A stretch of 64,000 bases of DNA from Agrococcus casei LMG 22410 (GTDB lineage: Bacteria; Actinomycetota; Actinomycetes; Actinomycetales; Microbacteriaceae), in NCBI RefSeq assembly GCF_900163565.1, contig NZ_FUHU01000009.1, forward strand, positions 16,797 to 80,796, written 5' to 3'. Position numbers and translations under genes: made by a program. Every line of letters starts with the position of its first letter. Within the stretch, counting starts at the first letter, position 1. The notes under the pieces were generated by a model. It ran no database searches, was not told where the DNA came from, and saw only the letters and a program-made list of their open reading frames with translations. This document shows positions 11,430 to 21,294 of this stretch, in pieces.

Positions 11430-12602
11430 ATGCGACTGATCCACACCTCCGACTGGCACGTCGGCCGAACATTTCACCGGCATCGCACGATCGAGCATCT
11501 CGAGTCGGTGCTGACGGGCCTGGCCGACCTCGTGCGCGAGCACGACGTCGATGCGGTGCTGGTCGCCGGCGATCTGTTCGACCTCTCGATGCCGGCAGCC
11601 GAGCACTTCGACGTGCTCGACCGGGCCTTCTCGCGCATCCGCGACGCCGGTGCAGTGATCGTCGCGACCCCCGGCAATCACGACTCCGCTTCGAGGCTCG
11701 GGTTCCAGAGCACCTGGGCAGCCAAGGCCGGCGTTCACGTCATCGCGAAGTGGCCCAGCGAGCCGGTCGTGCTGCACGACGACCACGGGCCAGTGCATCT
11801 GTTCGGAGTCCCCTATCTCGAGCCGTCCGCCCTCCGGGTGCAGCATCCGCGGCTGGCCGAACAGGGGGTCGACGTCTCGACCGCCGACGGCGCCGTCTCG
11901 TGGGCGATGGGGCAGATCCGCGAGGCGCTCCACGACTCCCCGGCGCGCAGCGTCGTGCTGGCGCACTGCTTCGTCGGGCGCACGTCCACGGGTGACGAAG
12001 TCGTCGACGACGCCCCCAAAGACATCACCGTCGGAGGGCAGAGCCTCGTCTCTGCTTCACACTTCGACGGCATCGACTACACGGCTCTGGGCCACATCCA
12101 CTCGCGCCAGCGCATCACCGAGAGCGTTCGCTATTCAGGGGCTCCCCTGTACTACTCGTTCAAGGAGTCCTCGCCGCACAGGGGCGTGTGGCTCGTCGAC
12201 CTCGACGACGCCGGTCTCGCCGACGTCACCTGGCTCGACCTGCCGATTCCGAGGCGCACCCGAACGATTCGCGGCGAACTCGAGTCGCTGCTCGCAGACG
12301 CATCCCTCGACGGAACAGAAGACGAGTGGATCCGGGCGATCCTGACCGATGCGCAACGGCCCGCAGACCCGATGAGCCGCCTCCAGAAGCGGTGGCCGAA
12401 CTGCTCGACGCTGCAGTTCGAGCCTCCAGAGCACGAGCGCGAGTCGCGCACGTATCGCGAGCGGGTCGCCGGACGCCGCGACATCGACGTCGTGGCAGAG
12501 TTCGCGGGCGATGTGCGCGAGAACGAGCCGCTGACCGAACTCGAGCGCAGCATCGTCGAAGCCGCCTTGATCAGCGTCGCGGCCGAGGAGGCGGCACGAT
12601 GA
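11430..12602 (+). CDS. sbcD: Exonuclease SbcCD subunit D (Mre11-like nuclease)
   Basis: A metallophosphoesterase nuclease of 390 residues. The metal-binding motifs are visible in order: HTSDWHVGR at the N-terminus, AGDLFD, PGNHDS and the later HIHSR. With SbcC it forms an ATP-dependent complex that opens hairpins and processes double-strand ends. ATG at 11430 was chosen because SbcD/Mre11 proteins begin directly with MRxxHTSDWH and because a TANNNT box lies 7 nt upstream. An in-frame ATG at 11400 would add ten unconserved residues. It overlaps sbcC by 4 nt. Confidence 0.95.
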   Translation: MRLIHTSDWHVGRTFHRHRTIEHLESVLTGLADLVREHDVDAVLVAGDLFDLSMPAAEHFDVLDRAFSRIRDAGAVIVATPGNHDSASRLGFQSTWAAKAGVHVIAKWPSEPVVLHDDHGPVHLFGVPYLEPSALRVQHPRLAEQGVDVSTADGAVSWAMGQIREALHDSPARSVVLAHCFVGRTSTGDEVVDDAPKDITVGGQSLVSASHFDGIDYTALGHIHSRQRITESVRYSGAPLYYSFKESSPHRGVWLVDLDDAGLADVTWLDLPIPRRTRTIRGELESLLADASLDGTEDEWIRAILTDAQRPADPMSRLQKRWPNCSTLQFEPPEHERESRTYRERVAGRRDIDVVAEFAGDVRENEPLTELERSIVEAALISVAAEEAAR

Positions 12603-15565
12603 GACTCGTCACGCTCACGCTGCAGGCGTTCGGCCCGTACCCCGGCGAGCACACCATCCGCTTCTCCGACTTCGACAGCGCTGGCGTCTACCTCATCAGC
12701 GGCCCGACCGGGGCCGGCAAGTCGTCGATTCTCGATGCCGTCGTGTTCGCTCTGTACGGCCACATCCCCCGGTTCGACCTCTCGGGCGGTACCAAGACCT
12801 CGGTGCGCAGCGACCTCGCGAGCGATGATGCCGAGACTCTCGTGTCGCTCGAGTTCGAAGTGGCCGGCACGCAGCACCGCATCGAGCGCTCCCCTGCGTA
12901 CGATCGCAAGAAGCGCAGGGGCTCCGGAACAACCCCGCAGTCTGCCAAGTGCACGCTGCTGGTGCACCGCGAAGGCGAATGGAAGACCGTTGCCTCGAGC
13001 GTCAGCGAAGCCGGTGCCCAGATCGAGCAGATTGTCGGGCTCAAGCGCGATCAGTTCCAGCAGATCATCGTGCTCGCACAGGGCCGATTCGCCGAGTTCC
13101 TGCACTCCGACAGCTCGAAGCGAGAGGTCATTCTGCGGCGGCTGTTCGACAGCGGACGCTTCCAGCGAGCCACCGAGATGGTCGCGAAAGAGGCCGAGGC
13201 GACCAAGACCACCCTCTCTGACATCGGGCGGCAGATCGAAGAGTCGCAGGAGCGCGCCACGGCCCGAGCAGCACAGCTGGGCGTCGAGCCAGACGACGCA
13301 ACCGACGTCGGCGAGCTGGTCAGGCTGCTCGACGCGATCGTCGCTGAGCGAGCTGCAGCCCGCTCCGACGCTGAGGCAGCCAGCGACCTTGCATCAGAAC
13401 GCCTTCGTTCGGCAGAGGCGCTCGCCAGAGACATCACAGTGCGCGAGAAGAGCCTGACCCAGTTGTCAGCACTCGACAAGCTGAGCCCGCAGACAGAGCG
13501 GATGCGCGAGCAGCTCGATCGCTCAGATCGGGTTCACGAGGTCTGGCCGAGTGTCGTCGCCCTCGATGCTGCCCGCGTCCGCCTGTCTGCGGCAGACGAG
13601 CGGCTTGCCGACTTCGACACCGAGAAGACGTCACAGGGCGTCGAGCAGCTCGAACAGCAGAACCGTCGACTGCAGGACGAGGTTGCGGTGCTTCGCACGC
13701 TCGCAGAGACCGAGCGCAGGATTCCCGCACTCGAGACTGCCCGCGACGACGCCGTCACGGCTCTCGAGAAGGCGACCGCAGCCGCTGCCGAGGCAGCCGA
13801 GCAGACAGTTGCGTTTCCGGCCAAGAGAAAAGACCTGGCGACTGCCATCGACCGGCTGAAGGCCGATCGAGACGCACTGGGTTCAGTCGACAGCGAGCTT
13901 CCGAGGCTCGAGTCCCTGCTGGCCGAGGCCAAGCAGCGCGACACCGCCCGCAAGGCACACGCCGACGCCGTTGCCGCCGAGCAGAAGGCGGCGTCCCGTC
14001 ACCAGGAGGCCGCCGATGCGACTCGGCTGGTGCTGCAGCAGTACTACGAGTCGACATCAGCGCGCCTGGCCGCCAGTCTGCAGGACGGCGAGCCCTGCCT
14101 CGTCTGCGGTGCGACAGCCCATCCGTCTCCGGCGTCGGCGCATGACGCCGAGATCGTGAGCAACGAGCAGGTTGACGCCGCCCAAGCGGCCGAGGCAAAG
14201 TGCCTCGCCGAGCTGCAGGCGGCACAGAGCCAGCGCGCCGAGGCATCGAACGAGGTCTCGGGCCTCGACCGTGTGCTCGAGGGCGTCGACGCCGACAGCG
14301 TGCCGCAGCAGATCGAGAAGGCGCGAGAGCAGTCAGCCGAGCACGCGAAGGCCGCGGATGCAGTCATCGAAGCCGAGAAGGCACTCGACCTGCTCGAGGC
14401 CGAGAACGAGCGACTGACAACGGCGCTCGAGGCTGTCAGAGCTGATGTGACGAGGCTCCGCAGCGATGCAGACGTCGCTGCAGAGCGACTCGAGGCGGCC
14501 AGGCAGACGGTGCGCAGTGACGACGATGCGAGCGACGAATCTGTGGCCGACCGGCTTGCGCGGCGCACGGCAGAGTCCGCTGAGCAGGCTTCCGTGCTCA
14601 AGGCTGTGCAGGATCACGCCACGCGAGAGAGCGAGCTGAAGGCCGCGCAGGCGAGCTTCGACGAGCTCATCGCCGATCACCCCGCCGAGGACGAGGCGAC
14701 GGTTCGAGCGTGGCGCATGACCCGAGACGAGTCGCTCGCAGCACGCGAGCAGGTTAAGCAGCACGACAGCGACCGGGAGCGCATCACAGGCGTTCTGGCG
14801 CAGCCCCACATCGTTGCGCTCGACCAGCGCATCGCCGACGCCTCCGATGACGCTGCCAGCCTCACAGCAGCCGCCTCAGCGGCGAAGGCAGCCCTCGCAG
14901 AGGCGGCTGACCATCTGGCAGAGGCCCGATCCGCTGCCGCTGATGCCAAGCGCGAGCTGCAGACGACGGGCGACCTCCAGAAGCGGATCGACGACCTGGG
15001 CGAACGCGCCGTCGCCGTGGCACGACTTGCGGCGACGCTCAAGGGCGACAGCCCGAACAGCCGCCGGATGCGCCTCGAGACCTATGTGCTCGCGGCTCAG
15101 CTCGAAGCGATCCTCGAGGCGGCGAACCTGCGGCTGGCAGCACTCACCGACGGCCGATTCTCGCTCGAGCACTTCGACGGTGTGGCTGCACGAGGAGCAA
15201 GCAGCGGGCTCGGAGTCGTGGTGAACGACGCCTTCACCGGCATGACCCGGTCGGTGTCGACGCTCTCGGGCGGCGAGACGTTCCTCGCATCGCTGGCGCT
15301 GGCACTCGGCCTTGCGGATGTGGTGCAGCAGAACGCGGGCGGCATCTCGCTCGAGACCCTGTTCATTGACGAGGGCTTCGGGTCGCTCGACGCCCAGACG
15401 CTCGAGCTCGCAATGCAGACGCTGAGCGAGCTGCACGCAGGAGGACGGACCATCGGCGTCATCTCGCACGTCACGAGCATGCAGGAGCGCCTCCCCCAGC
15501 TGATCACCGTGACACCGCTTCCGGGTGGGCAGGGCAGCACGATCAGCGTCACCGACCCCAACTAG
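12599..15565 (+). CDS. sbcC: Exonuclease SbcCD subunit C (Rad50-like SMC ATPase)
   Basis: A 988-residue SMC-type ATPase. It has Walker A (SGPTGAGKSSILDA) near residue 38, long coiled-coil arms rich in Ala/Glu/Arg, a central zinc-hook CLVCG around residue 500 that dimerises through Zn2+, and a C-terminal signature LSGGETFLASLAL followed by Walker B LFIDEGFGSLD. ATG at 12599 overlaps the sbcD stop as ATGA, so the two subunits are translationally coupled. Confidence 0.96.
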   Translation: MRLVTLTLQAFGPYPGEHTIRFSDFDSAGVYLISGPTGAGKSSILDAVVFALYGHIPRFDLSGGTKTSVRSDLASDDAETLVSLEFEVAGTQHRIERSPAYDRKKRRGSGTTPQSAKCTLLVHREGEWKTVASSVSEAGAQIEQIVGLKRDQFQQIIVLAQGRFAEFLHSDSSKREVILRRLFDSGRFQRATEMVAKEAEATKTTLSDIGRQIEESQERATARAAQLGVEPDDATDVGELVRLLDAIVAERAAARSDAEAASDLASERLRSAEALARDITVREKSLTQLSALDKLSPQTERMREQLDRSDRVHEVWPSVVALDAARVRLSAADERLADFDTEKTSQGVEQLEQQNRRLQDEVAVLRTLAETERRIPALETARDDAVTALEKATAAAAEAAEQTVAFPAKRKDLATAIDRLKADRDALGSVDSELPRLESLLAEAKQRDTARKAHADAVAAEQKAASRHQEAADATRLVLQQYYESTSARLAASLQDGEPCLVCGATAHPSPASAHDAEIVSNEQVDAAQAAEAKCLAELQAAQSQRAEASNEVSGLDRVLEGVDADSVPQQIEKAREQSAEHAKAADAVIEAEKALDLLEAENERLTTALEAVRADVTRLRSDADVAAERLEAARQTVRSDDDASDESVADRLARRTAESAEQASVLKAVQDHATRESELKAAQASFDELIADHPAEDEATVRAWRMTRDESLAAREQVKQHDSDRERITGVLAQPHIVALDQRIADASDDAASLTAAASAAKAALAEAADHLAEARSAAADAKRELQTTGDLQKRIDDLGERAVAVARLAATLKGDSPNSRRMRLETYVLAAQLEAILEAANLRLAALTDGRFSLEHFDGVAARGASSGLGVVVNDAFTGMTRSVSTLSGGETFLASLALALGLADVVQQNAGGISLETLFIDEGFGSLDAQTLELAMQTLSELHAGGRTIGVISHVTSMQERLPQLITVTPLPGGQGSTISVTDPN

Positions 15566-15568
15566 GCT
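15563..15568 (+). promoter_or_regulatory. -10 box TAGGCT, leaderless-type (LOG gene)
   Basis: TAGGCT begins at the sbcC stop codon (TAG) and is followed by 7 nt and the ATG at 15576. Confidence 0.6.
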
Positions 15569-15575
15569 GGCACCC

Positions 15576-16691
15576 ATGCATGAAGCACACCACGGACGGA
15601 TTCTGGCCGTTGACTCTCTCGATCAGTTCGATGAGCTTGTCGCCGCAGGAGCACTGCACATGAGCGGCTGGCGGCTGCAGGATCTCGACCTGCTCGAACG
15701 CAGCGATGCCCTGCGGCGTCTCGACCCGGCCGGCGCCCTCTTTCTCGGCTGCGATCTGACCCGAGAAGACACGCGATCGATTCGCGACCGCGGCGGCATT
15801 GTCTTCGGCGAGGTGCCGGGCATGCCGTTCAGCGCGTACCGCGCGAAGCTGTATTCAGGCGACGAGCTGATCGAGGGCATCGAAGCCGGCTACGAGCACT
15901 GCTTCGACGCACGCGTCTACGCGTGGTCGAGATCCGGCGAGCAGGACGTCGCTCGCGCCCTCGCCTCAGCACTGCACGACCACTCGATCGACACCGAGCT
16001 GCGCGAGTGGGTCGTCGGTCGCCAGGTCGTGGGCGTCATGGGAGGCCACGCGATCGAGCGCGGCAGCCGTGAGTACCGACAGGCGGCCGACCTCGGCCGT
16101 CGGCTCGCGCTGGCCGGCAGAACGGTTGCGACAGGCGGCGGTCCCGGCATCATGGAGGCCGCGAACCTGGGTGCCCGGGCATCCGCTGTCGATGCGCAGA
16201 CCCTCGACGCGCACATCGACACCCTTGCCGCGCATCCGTCATTCAAGAACCGCTTTCTCGAATGGGTCGAGTCGGCTCAGGAGGTCAATCGGCAGCTGCC
16301 TCCGGGCACCGAGAACCTCGGAGTGCCGACCTGGTTCTACGGTCACGAGCCGCCCAACCTGTTCGCATCGTCGATCGCAAAGTACTTTCAGAACTCTGTG
16401 CGCGAAGACACGCTGCTGAAGGTCGCGAACAACGGCGTCATCGTGACGCCGGGCGGGGGCGGAACGACGCAGGAGATCTTCCAGGACGCCTGCGAGAACT
16501 CGTACGCAGACGAAGGCGGATGGGCTCCCCTGGTGCTGCTCGGGCACGACTACTGGACGCAGACGCTGCCCGCGTGGCCGCTGCTGCAGGCGGTCATGCG
16601 CGACCGTCCGGGGGCAGCAGGCATCGCGATCGTCGACACGGTCGACGAGGCGCTCGAGCGCATCCTTGCGTTCACGCCGTCGACGACCTGA
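15576..16691 (+). CDS. LOG-family nucleotide 5'-monophosphate nucleosidase
   Basis: A 371-residue protein with the Rossmann-like LOG core: VMGGHAIERG, TGGGPGIMEAANLGA and the catalytic PGGGGTTQE motif. LOG-family enzymes hydrolyse the N-glycosidic bond of nucleoside 5'-monophosphates. This protein is nearly twice as long as the compact Lonely-Guy enzymes and carries about 150 residues before the core, which is more like the long PpnN-type nucleosidases. The start coincides with a TANNNT box 7 nt upstream. Substrate is uncertain. Confidence 0.85.
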   Translation: MHEAHHGRILAVDSLDQFDELVAAGALHMSGWRLQDLDLLERSDALRRLDPAGALFLGCDLTREDTRSIRDRGGIVFGEVPGMPFSAYRAKLYSGDELIEGIEAGYEHCFDARVYAWSRSGEQDVARALASALHDHSIDTELREWVVGRQVVGVMGGHAIERGSREYRQAADLGRRLALAGRTVATGGGPGIMEAANLGARASAVDAQTLDAHIDTLAAHPSFKNRFLEWVESAQEVNRQLPPGTENLGVPTWFYGHEPPNLFASSIAKYFQNSVREDTLLKVANNGVIVTPGGGGTTQEIFQDACENSYADEGGWAPLVLLGHDYWTQTLPAWPLLQAVMRDRPGAAGIAIVDTVDEALERILAFTPSTT

Positions 16692-16786
16692 AGCGCCCTG
16701 AGACACGCACCATTCGGCATGCAGAACATGGCAGACTCATGACAGCTGTGCGATCCGCAGCCACATCTCAACGAGGAGCCTCGCCC

Positions 16787-17839
16787 ATGAACGCGAACAC
16801 CGCACCTGATTTCACCCACGAGCGTGTCATCACCGCAACCGGAGCCCGCTCAGGACTCACCATCATCGTCGCCCTGCACTCCAGCGTGCTCGGCTCCGCA
16901 CTCGGCGGCTGCCGCGTGTGGCAGTACGACAGCTACGTCGACGCCCAGGCCGATGCACTGCGCCTCTCGTCGGCAATGACCCGCAAGAACTCGGTCGCCG
17001 GCCTCGCAGCAGGCGGCGGCAAGTCGGTCATCATGGTTCCCCGCGGCGAGAAGCTCGAAGGCGAGCGCCGCCGCAATGCGCTGCTCGACCTCGGCGACAT
17101 CATCGAGATGCTCGGCGGCAAGTATCGCACAGCCGAAGACGTCGGCACGACCGAGCACGACATGCTGGTCGTGCGCGAGCAGACGGCGCACGTCGTCGGC
17201 CTGCCCGCTGAAGACGGCGGCGCCGGCGAGCCCGCTGACGCAACGGCGCTCGGCGTGTTCTCGTCCATCGCGCCGACGCTCGAGGCCGCCTTCGGCTCCG
17301 GCGAGATCGCAGGCCGCTCATTCGTCATCTCGGGTCTCGGTCAGGTCGGCTCGAGGCTCGCTCGTCGCCTGGCAGAAGCCGGCGCGACACTCTCGGTCAC
17401 CGACATCGCAGACTCGAAGCGCGCACTCGCCGACGAGCTCGGAGCCACATGGATCCAGCCCGCGGATGCGCTGACGACTCCCGCTGACGTCTTTGTCCCC
17501 GCAGGGCTCGGCGGCGTCCTCACCGCTGAGACCATCCCCGCACTGCCGTTCAAGGCAGTCGTCGGGCCTGCGAACAACCCGCTCGGCCGCGCTGAGGACG
17601 CACAGCTGCTCGCAGACCGCGGCATCCTGTACGCACCCGACTTCGTGGTCAACGCCGGCGGTGTGATCTACCTCGAGGGTGCCGTCAACGGCCTGTCTGC
17701 CGATGAGGTCGACGAGCGCCTCGTCGGCGTGGGCGACGTGCTGCGTCGGGTGTTCGCAACCGCAGTCGAGCGCGAGATCACTCCCCTGGCTGCCGCTGAG
17801 GCAATCGCCTGGGAGCGCATCGACGCCGCTCGCGCCTAG
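16787..17839 (+). CDS. Glu/Leu/Phe/Val dehydrogenase family protein
   Basis: A 350-residue NAD-dependent amino-acid dehydrogenase. The catalytic lysine lies in LAAGGGKSVIM, the adjacent hexapeptide region GGKYRTAEDVGT is typical of the leucine/valine branch, and a Rossmann fold begins at VISGLGQVGSRLA. Such enzymes oxidatively deaminate branched-chain or aromatic amino acids. Length and motifs fit leucine/valine dehydrogenase better than glutamate dehydrogenase. ATG at 16787 was chosen because of the GAGGAG upstream; an in-frame ATG at 16739 would add 16 unconserved residues. Its stop codon overlaps that of the convergent gene in a CTAG palindrome. Confidence 0.88.
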   Translation: MNANTAPDFTHERVITATGARSGLTIIVALHSSVLGSALGGCRVWQYDSYVDAQADALRLSSAMTRKNSVAGLAAGGGKSVIMVPRGEKLEGERRRNALLDLGDIIEMLGGKYRTAEDVGTTEHDMLVVREQTAHVVGLPAEDGGAGEPADATALGVFSSIAPTLEAAFGSGEIAGRSFVISGLGQVGSRLARRLAEAGATLSVTDIADSKRALADELGATWIQPADALTTPADVFVPAGLGGVLTAETIPALPFKAVVGPANNPLGRAEDAQLLADRGILYAPDFVVNAGGVIYLEGAVNGLSADEVDERLVGVGDVLRRVFATAVEREITPLAAAEAIAWERIDAARA

Positions 17840-18558
17840 GAGTCGCGAACAGCCTGCACGGCCGCGGCGGCGACATCTGCAACAGCGGTGTCGCCGCCCG
17901 AGGCCGAGACGGTGACGTGGTGGAGGCGCCCCTGCACCATGGGCTCGATGAGCTGGGCGATGAGTGCAGCGACGTCTTCGCGAGCGACCGGTGTGCCGTC
18001 CGCAGGAAGATCCACCGCCGCGTCATCACCGTGGCCGTCAGGCACCGTGATGTCGGCGCTGATCGTGCCGCGCCCGGTCTCGAGGGTCAGAGCCGCCGGT
18101 GCGACGATCACCCAGTCGAGCGATGACGACCGCAGTGCCGCATCCGCCTGCGACTTCGCCTCTGCGTACTGCCACATCGGGTGCTCCGGATCGAGCCCGT
18201 GGCTCGGCCCTGCACCTCGGTAGCTCACCATCAGGAAGTCTCTGACGCTGTTCTTGATGGCAGCGTCGATCATGCGTTTGGCGGCCTCGAGGTCGACTGC
18301 CCGAGTGCGTGCGGGATCTCCGCCGCCTGCACCGGCCGACCAGATGACGACGTCGGCTCCCTCGAGCAGTGCGTCGAAGTCGGTCTCTGCCGATTCGATG
18401 TCAGCGAGCACCGGCTCGCCGCCGTACTCGCGCACGGTGTCGAACTGCTGTGCCGAGCGCACGATCGACCGAACCTGCATGCCCTGCTCTGTGAGCAGGC
18501 GTGTGGCGATGAGCGCAATCTTGCCGTGGCCGCCGATCATGGCGATGCGAGTAGACAT
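17836..18558 (-). CDS. NAD(P)H-binding (NmrA-like/atypical SDR) protein
   Basis: A 240-residue protein with an N-terminal dinucleotide fold (IAMIGGHGKIALIATRLL), a conserved SAGAGGGDPARTRAVD segment and a VSYRG segment where classical SDRs have the catalytic region. It belongs to the atypical SDR group that binds NAD(P)H without clear dehydrogenase residues. A close relative is at 35205-35915. The start follows TAGCCT by 7 nt. Role unknown. Confidence 0.82.
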   Translation of the reverse strand: MSTRIAMIGGHGKIALIATRLLTEQGMQVRSIVRSAQQFDTVREYGGEPVLADIESAETDFDALLEGADVVIWSAGAGGGDPARTRAVDLEAAKRMIDAAIKNSVRDFLMVSYRGAGPSHGLDPEHPMWQYAEAKSQADAALRSSSLDWVIVAPAALTLETGRGTISADITVPDGHGDDAAVDLPADGTPVAREDVAALIAQLIEPMVQGRLHHVTVSASGGDTAVADVAAAAVQAVRDS

Positions 18559-18565
18559 GAGCACC

Positions 18566-18571
18566 AGGCTA
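18566..18571 (-). promoter_or_regulatory. -10 box TAGCCT, leaderless-type (NmrA-like gene)
   Basis: On the minus strand TAGCCT is followed by 7 nt and the ATG at 18558. Confidence 0.6.
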
Positions 18572-18581
18572 CATGCGCGAC

Positions 18582-20699
18582 TCAGTCGGTGAGCGGCGGA
18601 AGCCTGTCGCAGAGTGCCTGCTGCAGCAGCGCCGCCATGGCCTCGATCTGGATCTCGTTCGACGACTGCGTCATCTCGGGAGCGCCGTCGAGGGCACGCC
18701 CGGCCAGGTTGGCCTTCGCGTCGATCAGCTGTGCAATGCGCGTGTCGACAGTCTGAGCCGCAACGATGCGCCACACCGTGACGGGCATGTCCTGCCCGAT
18801 GCGGTGGATGCGGTCGATCGCCTGCGTCTGCTCTGCGTTCGTCCACGAGAGCTCGGCGAGCACCATGTTCGACGCGACCTGCAGGTTGATGCCGACTCCG
18901 GCCGCCTGCAGCGAGCAGACAACGACCTCGACCTTGGGGTCTTGCACGAAGGCGTCGATCGCCTCCTGACGCTGTGTCGGCGTCTGGTCTCCGCGGATCG
19001 AAGTGAAGCGGATGCCGTGGTTGGCGAAGTGCTCTTCTGCTGCGTCCATGACGTCGATGTGCTTGGCGAAGAACACCACCTTGCCGACGCTGCGAGCCAG
19101 TTGGCCGGCGTAGTCGGCTGCGAGGGGTGCCTTCGCCTTGCCGATCCGGCGGACCATGCTGAAGACGTTCTGCGCCTCTTTCGCCGATTCGCCGCCGTCG
19201 GTGTCGATCTCGCTGCGAGCGATGCGCATGATGAGATCGTCGTCGAGGGTGTCGGCCGGCAGGCTCTGGCGCTCGAGGACGCGGTCGTAGCGCGCGAGCA
19301 TGCGCTGCGTGAGCTTTTCCTCCATCTCGCGAATCGAGCGGATCGATGCCTCGTCGAGCTCGACCGGCAGATCTGCGATCGTGCGGGCCGGGATGTCGGC
19401 AGCAACGTCTTCTTTGCGGCGCCGAACGATGCCCATGTCGATGACCGCACGACGGGCTTCGCGATAGAACGCGCTGTTCATCGGAGTTAGGCCTGTCGAC
19501 TCAAGGCGATCGGCAAGCTTGGCCTTGGGGCCCTTCTCATCGGTCCAGCCGAGGAACTGCCAGATGGTGCGGAAGTCATCGATGTCATTGATCAGAGGTG
19601 TTCCGGTGAGCGCGAGCATCAGTGCTTCGGAATTGCGCTCGAGAATCGACTTCGAGATCTGCAGCACATGCTTTGAGCGCTTCGAGTCGGCGTTCTTGAT
19701 GAAGTGCGCCTCGTCGACTGCCATTCCCTCGAAACCGTGCTTGCGCATCCATCCGACGTGCCTGTCGAGCACCTCGTAGTTGATGATCACGATGTCGGCA
19801 AAGCCGTCGATGTCATTCGCGTCGCCCTGCACGACTGCGACGGAGCGGCCCGGGGTCCAGCGGGCGGCCTCTCGGGCCCAGTTGACCTTGACGACGTTGG
19901 GTGCGACCACCAGCAGCGGATATGCCTGTGCGGCCTGGGCCGCGAGCAGCGCCTGTGCGGTCTTGCCGAGGCCGGGCTCGTCAGCGAGCAGGAACGACCT
20001 GTGGCCTTGTTTCGCAGCTGCGACGAAGCGCGCCTGGTGATGCATGAGCTCGAGGCCCTTGGGGGCATGAGAGACCTCAGGATCTGGGAGGTCCATGCAG
20101 GCGGGGCTGCCGTCTGCACCGTACTGGAACGACTGGAAGAGCGGATCGAGCAGATCGAATCCGGCAAGCCTGTCGAGCCGCGGCTTGTGCCGATTCGGCG
20201 ACATGTCAGGCTGCAGGAACGGGCGCGCAAGCTGGCTGGCTGCGACCGAAGCGGGAACGACCCGCTTGGCGACGTCTTCGGCCGACTCGTCCGCGGCTTC
20301 GGGCTCTGGCTCTGGCTCTGGCTCGGCTTCGACGCCGGCAGCTGCAAGCACTTCGCGCTTGTACTCGCGTACGGCGTCTGTGATGGGTGCGCCCTCGCCC
20401 AGCAGCGGGAGCAGCGTCGGGTCTTTCGAAGCTGAACGCGCCAGGATGAGCGCGATGCCGTCGAGCCGCTTCAGCTCTTCTGTGCGCTTCGACGAGCTGA
20501 GCGTCGCATCGGCCTTGATGCGTGCACGCTCCTTGCGCACGAGAATGGCGACCGTCTGCAGCTTCGTTCGCCCGGTTCGGCTGGCTGCGCGGCGCTGCAC
20601 ACTCGACTCGACCTCTCGTGCTGCACGAGCAAGCCGTGGGATCACGCCGGTCTCGTCGCGGTGTGCGCGTGTGGTCGAAGCCTGTTGCACAGTAGTCAT
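18582..20699 (-). CDS. SNF2-family DEAD/DEAH-like helicase
   Basis: A 705-residue Swi2/Snf2-type ATPase. Residues 1 to about 170 are basic and helical and contain a Glu-Pro dipeptide run (EPEPEPEPEA). The helicase core follows: motif I DEPGLGKTAQA, motif II VDEAHFIKN, motif III LTGTPLIND, then the C-terminal lobe with GDQTPTQRQEAID and motif VI DRIHRIGQD. Such enzymes translocate on double-stranded DNA. The GLGKT/DRIHRIGQ pattern resembles SMARCAL1-like annealing helicases. The ATG at 20699 follows GAGGAGA at about 13 nt, which is longer than ideal. Cellular role not known. Confidence 0.9.
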   Translation of the reverse strand: MTTVQQASTTRAHRDETGVIPRLARAAREVESSVQRRAASRTGRTKLQTVAILVRKERARIKADATLSSSKRTEELKRLDGIALILARSASKDPTLLPLLGEGAPITDAVREYKREVLAAAGVEAEPEPEPEPEAADESAEDVAKRVVPASVAASQLARPFLQPDMSPNRHKPRLDRLAGFDLLDPLFQSFQYGADGSPACMDLPDPEVSHAPKGLELMHHQARFVAAAKQGHRSFLLADEPGLGKTAQALLAAQAAQAYPLLVVAPNVVKVNWAREAARWTPGRSVAVVQGDANDIDGFADIVIINYEVLDRHVGWMRKHGFEGMAVDEAHFIKNADSKRSKHVLQISKSILERNSEALMLALTGTPLINDIDDFRTIWQFLGWTDEKGPKAKLADRLESTGLTPMNSAFYREARRAVIDMGIVRRRKEDVAADIPARTIADLPVELDEASIRSIREMEEKLTQRMLARYDRVLERQSLPADTLDDDLIMRIARSEIDTDGGESAKEAQNVFSMVRRIGKAKAPLAADYAGQLARSVGKVVFFAKHIDVMDAAEEHFANHGIRFTSIRGDQTPTQRQEAIDAFVQDPKVEVVVCSLQAAGVGINLQVASNMVLAELSWTNAEQTQAIDRIHRIGQDMPVTVWRIVAAQTVDTRIAQLIDAKANLAGRALDGAPEMTQSSNEIQIEAMAALLQQALCDRLPPLTD

Positions 20700-20916
20700 A
20701 CTCGAAAGAGTCTCCTCGAAAAGCCTGCGACGCGGGTCGCGGTCAGTGAGCCTGCAACCGCCGGGCGAATCGCGAGGCGGGCGATGCGAAGGGCACTGAT
20801 ACGTGCAGATCAATCGCAACACGGCCAGTGTAGCCGACTTCGCCGGACGTTCCTCCCAGGTTGCAGAACCGTCATCTTCAGCGCCTACCCTGTCAGCACA
20901 GACGAAAGGCACATCA

Positions 20917-21294
20917 ATGAAGATCGAACTGCCGACAGACTGCGGCAATGCTCCGAGAATCACGATCGTCAGCGACTTCGTCACGGCCTGGGCAGGTCGG
21001 GATCTCGCGCGGATGTTCGAACGACTCGCCGACGACGTCGTGTGGAGGATCGCGGGCGGTCAGGAGCATGCGGGAACCGACGCCCCTGCCAGCGCGGCGC
21101 CGCCAGCTGCTGCCGACCGGCTTGTGCTCGCATCCGTCATCACGCACGGCCGCCTCGCAGCCTGCGACGGGCACTACGAGTCGGGCTCGAGCACTGTCGA
21201 GTTCAGTCACGTCTTCAGGTTCGCCAGCACCGTCAAGACGGCGCGGATCGCGGAGGTGCGAAGCTATCTCATCGAGCGCAGCGTGAACTCCTGA
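20917..21294 (+). CDS. SnoaL/NTF2-like domain protein
   Basis: A 125-residue protein of the NTF2-like superfamily: helical N-terminus VSDFVTAWAGRDLARMFERL, then the strand pattern DDVVWRIAGG and a C-terminal beta-sheet. ATG at 20917 has GAAAGG eight bases upstream; a TACCCT box at 20886 is a candidate -10, giving a short leader. The 3' end overlaps the convergent epimerase gene by 31 bp. Ligand or reaction unknown. Confidence 0.7.
   Translation: MKIELPTDCGNAPRITIVSDFVTAWAGRDLARMFERLADDVVWRIAGGQEHAGTDAPASAAPPAAADRLVLASVITHGRLAACDGHYESGSSTVEFSHVFRFASTVKTARIAEVRSYLIERSVNS

Noticed and set aside
12188..12598. An upstream extension of sbcC by 137 codons
   Set aside because: It lies in the wrong frame across sbcD and reads as Arg-rich noise; the conserved SbcC start MRLVTLTLQAFGPYPG is at 12599.
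20700..20984. Upstream extension of the SNF2 helicase to 20984
   Set aside because: The extra residues are not conserved-looking and include sequence upstream of the ribosome-binding site.
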